From: SIG588 sp045599305 | GTDB taxonomy: Bacteria > Bacillota > Clostridia > Oscillospirales > Acutalibacteraceae | DNA length: 5,410 nt | Assembly: GCA_045599305.1 (NCBI GenBank) | Contig: JAZRVU010000093.1 | Location: 1 to 5,410 of the forward strand | Direction: 5' to 3' | Notes under the pieces: model-generated | What the model was told of the DNA's origin: nothing | Database searches by the model: none | What the model saw: the letters and a program-made list of their open reading frames with translations, nothing else | Program-made: the position numbers and the translations under genes | Shown here: positions 1-4,833 of the stretch, piece after piece | Numbering within the stretch: position 1 is the first letter of the stretch | How the letters are laid out: each line of letters starts with the position of its first letter

Positions 1-3
1 TAT

Positions 4-77
4 GCGGCTGTAGTTCATCGGTAGAATAGAAGCTTCCCAAGCTTCGGAGGTGGGTTCGACTCCCATCAGCCGCTCCA
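4..77 (+). tRNA. tRNA-Gly (anticodon CCC)
   Basis: A complete cloverleaf can be folded by eye. The acceptor GCGGCTG (4-10) pairs with CAGCCGC (67-73). The D-stem is GTTC/GAAT (13-16, 24-27). The anticodon stem GAAGC/GCTTC (29-33, 41-45) encloses loop TTCCCAA with anticodon CCC at 36-38, which reads the glycine codon GGG. The T-stem 50-54/62-66 encloses TTCGACT. The discriminator is T74 and CCA is encoded at 75-77. A terminator hairpin starts within a few bases of the CCA. The promoter lies outside the window, so this may be the last gene of a tRNA cluster. The 3' part from T55 onward is copied again at 220-242. Confidence 0.96.
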
Positions 78-180
78 AAAAAGAGCCTGTCCCTCATGGG
101 GCAGGCTCTTTTTGCGCGATGGGAGGAGAACCCACCCGGAAAGTTTTTTCGGAGAGAACAGAGAGATGCGAAAACAGTGC
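55..180. repeat. 126-bp direct repeat, copy 1 (tRNA-Gly 3' end plus terminator)
   Basis: This copy runs from the first T-loop base of tRNA-Gly, through the acceptor 3' strand, CCA and terminator, and on through about 67 bp of non-coding sequence. Copy 2 is at 220-345, a constant offset of 165. I count four mismatches (130/295, 161/326, 173/338, 174/339), about 97% identity. The tRNA and terminator portion is identical in both copies. Confidence 0.93.
79..113 (+). terminator. Rho-independent terminator of tRNA-Gly
   Basis: An 11-bp stem, 83-93 with 98-108 (GAGCCTGTCCC/GGGGCAGGCTC, one T-G wobble), closes a TCAT loop. It is preceded by six A residues and followed by a T run (109-113). This is a textbook intrinsic terminator directly after the tRNA CCA end, and the A-rich 5' side would also let it work on the opposite strand. 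An identical copy occurs 165 bp downstream. Confidence 0.9.
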
Positions 181-196
181 CGACAAAAAACTTTCC
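138..196. repeat. 12-bp inverted repeat with long loop
   Basis: GGAAAGTTTTTT (138-149) is the exact reverse complement of AAAAAACTTTCC (185-196). About 35 bases lie between, and a further CGG/CCG pairing (150-152, 180-182) is possible. Only the left arm is carried into repeat copy 2 (303-314); the right arm is missing there. The role is unknown. It could be a remnant of a larger palindromic unit or a weak extra terminator. Confidence 0.5.
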
Positions 197-218
197 CGAG
201 ATGGCCGCAGCCATCTCG
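197..218. repeat. Perfect 9-bp hairpin with CGCA loop
   Basis: CGAGATGGC (197-205) pairs perfectly with GCCATCTCG (210-218) around a CGCA loop. There is no T run on either side, so it is not a convincing terminator. The apex (CGCAG) is the same as in several micro-hairpins at 4834-4967, suggesting a common family. It sits exactly upstream of the duplicated tRNA-Gly 3' fragment. Confidence 0.75.
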
Positions 219-219
219 C

Positions 220-242
220 TTCGACTCCCATCAGCCGCTCCA
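220..242 (+). pseudogene. tRNA-Gly 3' fragment (partial tRNA)
   Basis: This stretch is identical to positions 55-77 of the intact tRNA-Gly(CCC): T-loop, 3' T-stem strand, acceptor 3' strand, discriminator T and CCA. The sequence upstream (197-218) is an unrelated perfect hairpin, so the 5' two thirds of the tRNA are absent. It is not functional as a tRNA. Confidence 0.85.
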
Positions 243-244
243 AA

Positions 245-278
245 AAAGAGCCTGTCCCTCATGGGGCAGGCTCTTTTT
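245..278 (+). terminator. Second copy of the tRNA-Gly terminator
   Basis: The same 11-bp stem, TCAT loop and T run as the terminator after tRNA-Gly, carried by the direct repeat. With no intact gene directly upstream it probably acts only as a back-up stop for read-through from tRNA-Gly. Confidence 0.8.
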
Positions 279-341
279 GCGCGATGGGAGGAGAGCCCAC
301 CCGGAAAGTTTTTTCGGAGAGAACAAAGAGATGCGAAGGCA

Positions 342-359
342 GTGCTCCCGACAGGACTT
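342..359 (-). pseudogene. tRNA-Leu 3'-end fragment, same orientation as tRNA-Leu
   Basis: GTGCTCCCGACAGGACTT at 342-359 is identical to 500-517, the T-arm and acceptor 3' strand of tRNA-Leu. Unlike the real gene, its CCA position is changed (plus-strand CAG instead of TGG just outside the acceptor). The similarity stops after 18 bp, so it is a small scrap and not a gene. An 18-bp exact match a few hundred bases away is unlikely by chance. Confidence 0.65.
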
Positions 360-372
360 CCTTCTCACGAAC

Positions 373-393
373 GAAGGCCCCACCGGGGCCTTC
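373..393. repeat. Perfect 9-bp GC-rich hairpin in the tRNA spacer
   Basis: GAAGGCCCC (373-381) pairs perfectly with GGGGCCTTC (385-393) around an ACC loop. The stem is very stable but has no following T run on either strand, so it is at best a non-canonical terminator. It lies between two copied tRNA-Leu 3' fragments (342-359 and 436-461). A second, weaker pairing, CCACAC (396-401) with GTGTGG (423-428), follows it. Confidence 0.55.
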
Positions 394-435
394 TCCCACA
401 CCTTCGGTTCTGTGCGCCTCACGTGTGGAGTTCGT

Positions 436-461
436 TTCAAGTCCTGTCTTTGGGTCGCACC
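436..461 (+). pseudogene. tRNA 3'-end-like fragment, inverted relative to tRNA-Leu
   Basis: On the + strand, TTCAAGTCCTGTC (436-448) matches the T-loop and 3' T-stem strand of tRNA-Leu exactly. It is followed, after eight bases instead of four, by GCACCA and then by the shared terminator palindrome. It therefore looks like a mutated mirror copy of the tRNA-Leu 3' end facing the real gene across the terminator. No matching D-arm or anticodon arm is visible upstream. Confidence 0.6.
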
Positions 462-503
462 AACAAAAGAGGACAGCCACAGGCTGTCCTCTTTTGTTGG
501 TGC
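457..503 (-). terminator. Long bidirectional terminator palindrome of tRNA-Leu
   Basis: 457-478 is the exact reverse complement of 482-503, giving a 22-bp perfect stem with a 3-base loop (ACA). The GC-rich core GAGGACAGCC is followed on either strand by TTTTGTT, which can act as the U tract. On the - strand it stops tRNA-Leu transcription. The outer part of the stem overlaps the encoded CCA (498-500), the discriminator and two acceptor bases of tRNA-Leu, so the processing site lies at the foot of the hairpin. Confidence 0.88.
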
Positions 504-580
504 TCCCGACAGGACTTGAACCTGCACGCTTGCGCAATGGATCCTAAATCCATCGTGTCTGCCAATTCCACCACGGGAGC
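498..580 (-). tRNA. tRNA-Leu (anticodon UAG)
   Basis: Read on the - strand, the acceptor GCTCCCG (580-574) pairs with CGGGAGC (508-502), followed by discriminator A and encoded CCA (500-498). The anticodon stem ATGGA/TCCAT encloses TTTAGGA with anticodon TAG at 546-544, which reads CUN leucine codons. The long variable arm (TGCGCAAGCG region) and the D-arm GTGGAATTGGCAGACAC are typical of class II tRNA-Leu. The T-arm is GCAGG-TTCAAGT-CCTGT. Length is 83 nt with CCA. It has its own promoter upstream and a terminator that begins inside its CCA. Confidence 0.96.
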
Positions 581-593
581 ATATTATGTCGCT

Positions 594-622
594 ATCTTAT
601 CACAAATCGGTCAATTTGGCAA
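594..622 (-). promoter_or_regulatory. Promoter of tRNA-Leu
   Basis: On the - strand, TTGCCA (-35, positions 622-617) is followed by a 17-base spacer and TAAGAT (-10, 599-594), preceded by TG-rich sequence. The -10 ends 13 bases before the mature tRNA 5' end, so the primary transcript would carry a leader of only about six bases for RNase P to remove. It fits a sigma-A-type promoter. Confidence 0.75.
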
Positions 623-664
623 GAGGCGTTCACTTTTTTTCGGTATTTTCTGTAAGCCGTACTA

Positions 665-693
665 TTGCGGATCGGAACAGGATATGCTATACT
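665..693 (+). promoter_or_regulatory. Promoter of the yihY-EIIC-SGNH operon
   Basis: TTGCGG (665-670), a 17-base spacer and TATACT (688-693) preceded by TGC (an extended -10). The predicted start, near 700, leaves a leader of about 28 bases that contains the AAAGGGAGG ribosome site (713-721). It lies back to back with the tRNA-Leu promoter, with about 45 bp between the two -35 boxes. No operator palindrome is evident. Confidence 0.75.
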
Positions 694-727
694 AATACTG
701 CTTTACCATGTGAAAGGGAGGAAGAAG

Positions 728-1600
728 ATGGGCACATTCGTATGGATCTGGCGCACCGTGCGGGATTTTCTGGCGCGCAACCAGGCCAATGCGGTGGAAG
801 CGTATTCGGCGCAGGCCTCGCTGTTTGTGATCATTTCCTTTTTCCCATTTGCCATCATCGGTTTGGCGCTGCTGCCGCATCTGCCGCTTACGCAGGCGCA
901 GATCACCGGCGTGTTTGCCGAGATCGTGCCGGAGGCGATCGCCTCATTTGCCCGCAGTGTGGTCGATGATCTGTATGCCGGCTCCTCCGTCTCGCTGATC
1001 TCCATCACCGTGGTACTGGCGCTGTGGTCGTCGTCTAAAGGGTCGATCGCCCTCATGCGCGGACTGGACCGTATCTACGGTGTCCGCCGCACCCGCGGCT
1101 ACCTGTTCGTGCGGCTGATGGCTTCTCTTTATGTGCTGATCTTCTTCGTGCTGCTCATCATGCTGTTGGCGTTTCTGGGCTTCGGCGGCATCATTTTCAA
1201 CTGGCTTTCGCAATGGATCCCGGTGCTGAAGACCAGCGTGTTCGTGAAAGGCAGTCTGCAGGTGCTCGTGTCGATGGCGGTGCTGTTTGTGGTGTTTTTG
1301 CTGATGTATGTTACCATTCCGCAGCACCGCACCAATCTGCTGCGCGAAATGCCGGGTGCCTTGGTGGCGGCCGGCGGCTGGGTGGGGTTTTCCTCCCTCT
1401 ATTCGCTCTATCTTGATAACATCGGCGGCTTTTCGGTCTATTACGGCAGTTTGTCGCTGGTCGTGTTTTCACTTCTGTGGCTGTATTTTTGCATGTATAT
1501 CTTCTTTGTCGGGGCAGAGGTCAATGTGTGGATCCGTGAAAACTGGCCTTCCCACAAGAAAGGCATGCAGTTGAAAAAGGAAAAGGATGTGTCCAAATGA
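728..1600 (+). CDS. YihY/BrkB-family multi-pass membrane protein
   Basis: The product is a 290-aa inner-membrane protein of the YihY/virulence factor BrkB family (also once mis-named RNase BN). The molecular function of the family is not settled; transport or envelope roles have been proposed. Family marks seen: EAYSAQASLFVIISFFPF at residues 24-41, a GALVAAGGWVGFSSLYSLYL segment at 210-229, and the C-terminal YYGSLSLVVFSLLW stretch leading to GAEVN (262-266). About six hydrophobic segments are visible (roughly 31-50, 88-108, 126-154, 177-197, 210-228, 241-262), with a basic, lysine-rich tail at 277-290. Length fits the family. The ATG at 728 is chosen because AAAGGGAGG ends six bases before it; an earlier in-frame ATG at 665 overlaps the promoter. 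The stop overlaps the next start (ATGA). It is the first gene of a three-gene operon. Confidence 0.92.
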   Translation: MGTFVWIWRTVRDFLARNQANAVEAYSAQASLFVIISFFPFAIIGLALLPHLPLTQAQITGVFAEIVPEAIASFARSVVDDLYAGSSVSLISITVVLALWSSSKGSIALMRGLDRIYGVRRTRGYLFVRLMASLYVLIFFVLLIMLLAFLGFGGIIFNWLSQWIPVLKTSVFVKGSLQVLVSMAVLFVVFLLMYVTIPQHRTNLLREMPGALVAAGGWVGFSSLYSLYLDNIGGFSVYYGSLSLVVFSLLWLYFCMYIFFVGAEVNVWIRENWPSHKKGMQLKKEKDVSK

Positions 1601-2664
1601 ACCGTGTAAAAAGCTTGCTTCACCGCTATTTCATCGACGCAATGGGGGCTATGGCACTCGGCCTGTTCGCCTCGCTGCTGATCGGCACCATTTTCAAGGC
1701 GCTGGGGATGATCCCCGGGCTGACGGTTTTGGCCACCATCGGCGGCTATGCACAGGCCATGGCCGGTGCCGCCATGGGCATCGCCATCGCCTATTCGCTC
1801 AAATGTGACCCGCTGGTCATCTTTTCGGCGGCAGCCGTGGGCTACGCCGCCAATCTGCTCGGCGGTGCCGGCGGGCCGCTGGCCACCTTCTTCCTCGTGA
1901 TCGCGGCGGTCGAGGTGGGCTCACTCGTTTCCAAAAAGACCAAGGTGGACATTCTGGTCACGCCGTTCGTCACCATCCTTGTCGGCGGCCTGCTCTCAGT
2001 GTGGGTCGCGCCGCTCATCGGGACGCTGGTGGGCTACATAAGCACCTTCATCGGTTGGGCGGCACTGCAGGCGCCCTTTGTCACCGGCATCATCACCTCG
2101 GTGGTCATCGGCATGGTGCTCACGCTGCCCATCAGCAGTGCGGCCATTTGCGCCGGACTGGTGCTCACCGGCAGTGCGGCGGCCGCCGGCTCCTCCGAGG
2201 GACTGGCCATTGCGGGCGGCGCGGCGGTGGCCGGCTGCTGTGCGCAGATGATCGGCTTCGCCGTTATCAGTTACCGTGAAAACAAGGTGGGCGGTCTGGT
2301 GTCGCAGGGGCTGGGTACCAGCATGCTGCAGATGCCCAATATCGTGCGCAAGCCGCAGATCTGGATCGCGCCCACGCTGGCCTCGGCCGTTACCGGCCCG
2401 CTGGCCACCTGCGTGTTCCATATGCGTATGTACGGTGCCGCCATCAATTCCGGCATGGGCACCTGCGGTCTGCTCGGGCCGGTGGGGGTCGTGCTCGGTT
2501 GGTTCGGAGCGGAAAACGGCTATCCCGGCACGGTCGGTGCCATGGACTGGATCGGCCTGGCGCTGATCTGCTTCGTGCTGCCGGCGGTGCTGTCGTTCCT
2601 GTTCAATGAGATCCTGCGCAAGATCGGCTGGGTGAAGACCGGCGATATGGCGCTGGAGCAGTAA
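1597..2664 (+). CDS. PTS_EIIC_2 family (PfoR-like) membrane transporter subunit IIC
   Basis: The product is a 355-aa, very hydrophobic protein matching the PTS_EIIC_2 (PfoR-like) family, recalled as Pfam PF13303. Family marks seen: KTKVDILVTPFVTILVGG (114-131), TLPISSAAI (176-184), GTSMLQMPNIVRKP (240-253) and NSGMGTCGLLGP (284-295). About nine or ten hydrophobic segments span the chain, rich in Gly and Ala. Family members are usually called sugar-specific IIC, yet many stand alone. No IIA or IIB domain, and no HPr or EI gene, occurs in this window, so PTS-type phosphorylation cannot be assumed and the substrate is unknown. C. perfringens PfoR, once described as a regulator, belongs to this group. 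The ATG overlaps the upstream stop by 4 nt, with AAAAGGA about nine bases ahead, so translation is probably coupled to the YihY-family gene. Annotation as IIC is secure at family level only. Confidence 0.9.
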   Translation: MNRVKSLLHRYFIDAMGAMALGLFASLLIGTIFKALGMIPGLTVLATIGGYAQAMAGAAMGIAIAYSLKCDPLVIFSAAAVGYAANLLGGAGGPLATFFLVIAAVEVGSLVSKKTKVDILVTPFVTILVGGLLSVWVAPLIGTLVGYISTFIGWAALQAPFVTGIITSVVIGMVLTLPISSAAICAGLVLTGSAAAAGSSEGLAIAGGAAVAGCCAQMIGFAVISYRENKVGGLVSQGLGTSMLQMPNIVRKPQIWIAPTLASAVTGPLATCVFHMRMYGAAINSGMGTCGLLGPVGVVLGWFGAENGYPGTVGAMDWIGLALICFVLPAVLSFLFNEILRKIGWVKTGDMALEQ

Positions 2665-2676
2665 GGAGAAGAAAAT

Positions 2677-3714
2677 ATGATATTGGATGTATCACAGATT
2701 GCCTCTGTCACACAGGGAGCGGCGTACGTGGAGGACGTGGCAGACGGTGTGCATTTTCACCGTTTCACTGCCGAGCAGGAAGCGCTCTACTGCGACATGA
2801 AACCGGATTTTCATATCAAGATTGTTTCCACCGCCGGTGTGCGGCTGGAATTCGTGACCGACAGCCCCTCGCTCTTTTTTGAGGTGCAGTATACCTTTGC
2901 CACCACCCGCGGCTACGGCCTGTGCGAGGTGTTCGTGAACGGCGAAAAGATCGGGCATGTGGGCAACGCGGTCGACGAGGGACGCCCGCTGCTGGAGGAC
3001 GGCCAATTCGGCTCGGCGGCGGATTTTCCCTTCTGCCGGTACCGTCCCGGTGTGTTTTCGGGCACATTTGCGCTCGGCCCCGGCGAAAAGACCGTGCGCA
3101 TCGAATTTCCGTGGTCGGTGATCGCGGTGCTGCGACAGCTGCAGTTGGCGGACGGCGCCGCTTTGCGGCCGGTGAAGCCGGCACGGCGTATGCTGATCTT
3201 CGGCGATTCCATCACCCACGGCTATGACGCACTGCATCCCTCGCAGTCCTACGCTGTGCGGCTGACCCGCGCACTGGGGGCCGAAGCCCGCAACAAGGCG
3301 ATCGGCAGCGAATACTTCTTCCCGGAACTGGCCGCTATGAAAGAGGACTTTACGCCCGATCTCATCACGGTCGCCTATGGCACCAACGATTGGAACGCCT
3401 TTGACCGTGAGAAATATGCCGACCAATGCCGCCGCTTTTTCCAAAACCTCACCGCCGCCTATCCCGGCGTGCCGGTGTGGGCCGTTACCCCCATCTGGCG
3501 GTATGACTGGCAGGAGGCCACGGCGTTCGGGCCGTTCCGTGAGACGGATGCCGTCATCCGCGAGCAGACGGCCGATCTGCCCACCGTTACCGTGCTGGAT
3601 GGCTTCGGCTTCGTTCCGGGCGACCCGTCGTTCTTCGGCGACGGGCAGGTGCATCCCAACGACAAAGGCTTTTGCGAGTATTTCACTCATTTTTTGAAAG
3701 GCATGACAGAATAA
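2677..3714 (+). CDS. Cytoplasmic two-domain SGNH/GDSL hydrolase
   Basis: The product is 345 aa. Residues about 1-165 look like an all-beta domain (alternating hydrophobic strands such as VRLEFVTDSPSLFFEVQYTF), similar in layout to the N-terminal jelly-roll of CE2-type esterases. Residues about 170-345 form an SGNH (GDSL-lipase-like) domain. Block I is LIFGDSITHG with nucleophile Ser178, the block II Gly is probably Gly210 (AIGSEYF), block III is YGTNDW with Asn237, and block V is DGQVHPND with His326. These four match the Ser-Gly-Asn-His set. Such enzymes hydrolyse acyl esters, often acetyl groups on sugars, but the substrate here is not known. There is no signal peptide or membrane anchor, so it should act in the cytoplasm. 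AAGGAG lies eight bases before the ATG. It is 12 nt after the IIC gene and last in the operon. An oddity is that the Asp before the catalytic His is four residues away (D322, H326) instead of the usual three. Confidence 0.9.
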   Translation: MILDVSQIASVTQGAAYVEDVADGVHFHRFTAEQEALYCDMKPDFHIKIVSTAGVRLEFVTDSPSLFFEVQYTFATTRGYGLCEVFVNGEKIGHVGNAVDEGRPLLEDGQFGSAADFPFCRYRPGVFSGTFALGPGEKTVRIEFPWSVIAVLRQLQLADGAALRPVKPARRMLIFGDSITHGYDALHPSQSYAVRLTRALGAEARNKAIGSEYFFPELAAMKEDFTPDLITVAYGTNDWNAFDREKYADQCRRFFQNLTAAYPGVPVWAVTPIWRYDWQEATAFGPFRETDAVIREQTADLPTVTVLDGFGFVPGDPSFFGDGQVHPNDKGFCEYFTHFLKGMTE

Positions 3715-3720
3715 TACACA

Positions 3721-3760
3721 AAGCCCCTTATGACGAACGTCATAAGGGGCTTCGCATTTT
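3721..3760. terminator. Shared hairpin terminator between convergent operons
   Basis: AAGCCCCTTATGAC (3721-3734) pairs perfectly with GTCATAAGGGGCTT (3739-3752), a 14-bp stem with a GAAC loop. It begins six bases after the SGNH stop and ends 14 bases before the nitroreductase stop on the other strand, so one hairpin serves both operons. The T tract is imperfect on + (TTCGCATTTT) and on - (TTTGTGTATT). Confidence 0.88.
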
Positions 3761-3766
3761 ACCGAT

Positions 3767-4279
3767 TCAGGCAAAGGTGACCAGTTCCTCGCTGCTTTTG
3801 CGGATGCCGTGTCGCTCGGAGGGGCGGCCGTCCTCGGCGGCGTAGCCCATGACGAGCATGGCCACCGGTTCGGTGTCATCCGGCAGCGAAAACTGCGTGC
3901 GGGTGGCGGCGGGGTCAAAATTCATGACCCATGTCGAGCCGATCCCGCAATCGGCGGCCTCCAGCATCATGTGGGTGGTCACGATGGCCGCGTCGATATC
4001 GCTGCTGCGCTTGCCATCGAATGACCGCTGCCAGCAGGCCGTGCGGTCGCAGCAGATGATAAAGGCGAGCGGTGCGTGAAAATGGCAGGGCGTGCATTCC
4101 CGCAGACGCGCCAGCCCCTCCGGGCTGCGCACGGCGATGATCTTCTGCGGCTGCTTGTTGCAGGCGGTGGGAGCCACGCGTCCCGCCTCCAGTATGCGGT
4201 CGATGTCCGCCTGCGGGATTGGGTCGGGGGTGAAACTGCGCACCGAATAGCGCGCCTTGGCCAGATCGAGAAAATCCAT
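3767..4279 (-). CDS. Small nitroreductase-family FMN oxidoreductase
   Basis: The product is a 170-aa soluble flavoprotein of the nitroreductase superfamily, which uses FMN and NAD(P)H to reduce nitro compounds, quinones or similar acceptors. The true substrate is unknown. Seen in the sequence: the N-terminal RYSVRSF FMN-phosphate motif (10-16), APTACNKQPQ (36-45; the family usually has APSxxNxQPW), the helix DIDAAIVTTHMMLEAADCG (94-112) followed by IGSTWV, and the closing GYAAEDGRPSERH (145-157) with basic residues near the end. The length suits the compact 170-aa subgroup, usually homodimeric. The start is supported by AAAGGAGA on the - strand at 4295-4288, eight bases before the ATG. It lies 19 nt downstream of the PAP2 gene on the same strand and is most likely co-transcribed with it. 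The Trp-to-Lys change after QP may alter the flavin pocket. Confidence in the family is high. Confidence 0.92.
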   Translation of the reverse strand: MDFLDLAKARYSVRSFTPDPIPQADIDRILEAGRVAPTACNKQPQKIIAVRSPEGLARLRECTPCHFHAPLAFIICCDRTACWQRSFDGKRSSDIDAAIVTTHMMLEAADCGIGSTWVMNFDPAATRTQFSLPDDTEPVAMLVMGYAAEDGRPSERHGIRKSSEELVTFA

Positions 4280-4298
4280 ATCTATCGTCTCCTTTGTT

Positions 4299-4793
4299 TT
4301 AAAGCGGTAACCACCAATATCCCAACAGACCGGCGAATATCCCCACGGCGGCGCCGGTCAGCACATCGGTGGGGAAGTGCACCCCGCCGAGCACGCGGGT
4401 GAGGCACAGCAGCACCCCCAGCACCGAAAGCGCCGCGCCCGCCGGCGGGCAGAGCACCCAGCCCGTCATGGCGATCATCCACACCGAAAACGCGTGGCGG
4501 CTGGGGAAGGAGCGGCCGGATGACTCCCGCCGGATCAGCGGCCGGATGGCCAACTGCTCATACGGGCGCTTGCGGTCGACGAGCACCCGCAGCAGCGAGA
4601 CGATCACCAGCCACGAGGCCGGCACCCAGATCTGCAGCCACGGCCAGCGGCCGGTCTGCCACCGGGCAAAAAGAAGCAGTGCCGGGTAGGCGGCAAACAC
4701 CAGCGCCGTCATCAGTCGGTCGGCTGTCGGGATCAGCCCTTCCCGCCTGCCGCGAAAGGGAGTTGTCCACCGTTCGTATTGTGCGGTCGTCAT
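4299..4793 (-). CDS. PAP2-family membrane phosphatase
   Basis: The product is a 164-aa membrane protein of the PAP2 (phosphatidic acid phosphatase type 2) superfamily, which removes phosphate from lipid phosphates such as phosphatidate or undecaprenyl diphosphate; the substrate here cannot be told. Motif C1 is RVLVDRKRP (69-77), where the first residue is Arg instead of the usual Lys. C2 is SFPSRH (95-100) with His100. C3 is TRVLGGVHFPTD (132-143) with Arg133, nucleophile His139 and Asp143. About five hydrophobic segments are visible (near 28-45, 55-72, 103-118, 119-136, 145-162). Start choice: ATG at 4793 with GGGGTGA five bases upstream, which matches the GGTGA part of the anti-Shine-Dalgarno complement. 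A GTG three codons earlier (4802) is possible but would lie inside that site. It is the first gene of an operon with the nitroreductase, preceded by a long structured leader. Confidence 0.92.
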   Translation of the reverse strand: MTTAQYERWTTPFRGRREGLIPTADRLMTALVFAAYPALLLFARWQTGRWPWLQIWVPASWLVIVSLLRVLVDRKRPYEQLAIRPLIRRESSGRSFPSRHAFSVWMIAMTGWVLCPPAGAALSVLGVLLCLTRVLGGVHFPTDVLTGAAVGIFAGLLGYWWLPL

Positions 4794-4818
4794 ATCCGTC
4801 ACCCCACTTTCCGAAAAT

Positions 4819-4824
4819 ACTATA
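4819..4824 (-). promoter_or_regulatory. Possible secondary -10 box close to the PAP2 gene
   Basis: TATAGT on the - strand lies about 25 bases upstream of the PAP2 start. No good -35 sits at the right distance (GGCTGC at 17 bases), so it is a weak candidate. If used, it would give a short leader that avoids the hairpin array. Confidence 0.3.
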
Positions 4825-4833
4825 CCACAAAAC

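Larger units (their letters stand above)
220..345. repeat. 126-bp direct repeat, copy 2 (orphan tRNA-Gly 3' end plus terminator)
   Basis: This is the second copy of the 55-180 unit. It begins with the T-loop and acceptor 3' strand of tRNA-Gly at 220-242, but lacks the D-arm, anticodon arm and 5' acceptor, so it cannot form a tRNA. It carries its own intact terminator hairpin (248-258 with 263-273). Its right edge runs straight into an 18-bp piece of tRNA-Leu 3' end at 342-359. It could be a tandem duplication scar or a leftover attachment site of an integrative element. No integrase is present in the window. Confidence 0.92.

Noticed and set aside
55..345. CRISPR-like array
   Set aside because: Only two copies, 126 bp each, carrying a tRNA end and terminator, with no short uniform repeats or spacers.
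50..695. Open reading frames of 90-199 codons across the tRNA-Gly/tRNA-Leu spacer
   Set aside because: They run through two tRNA genes, terminators and direct repeats, lack ribosome sites, and their internal peptide repeats simply reflect the DNA duplication.
665..727. Earlier in-frame ATG (665) for the YihY-family gene
   Set aside because: It overlaps the -35 box of the promoter and would add a non-family N-terminal extension; the ATG at 728 has a strong ribosome site.
1996..2421. His/Arg/Gly-rich - strand open frame within the IIC gene
   Set aside because: Low-complexity composition typical of the complement of Ala/Gly/Val-rich membrane protein codons; no start signal.
2692..3918. A 408-codon open frame on the - strand
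   Set aside because: It is antisense to the clearly recognised SGNH hydrolase, crosses the shared terminator, and shows no protein-like pattern; it reflects GC-rich codon bias.
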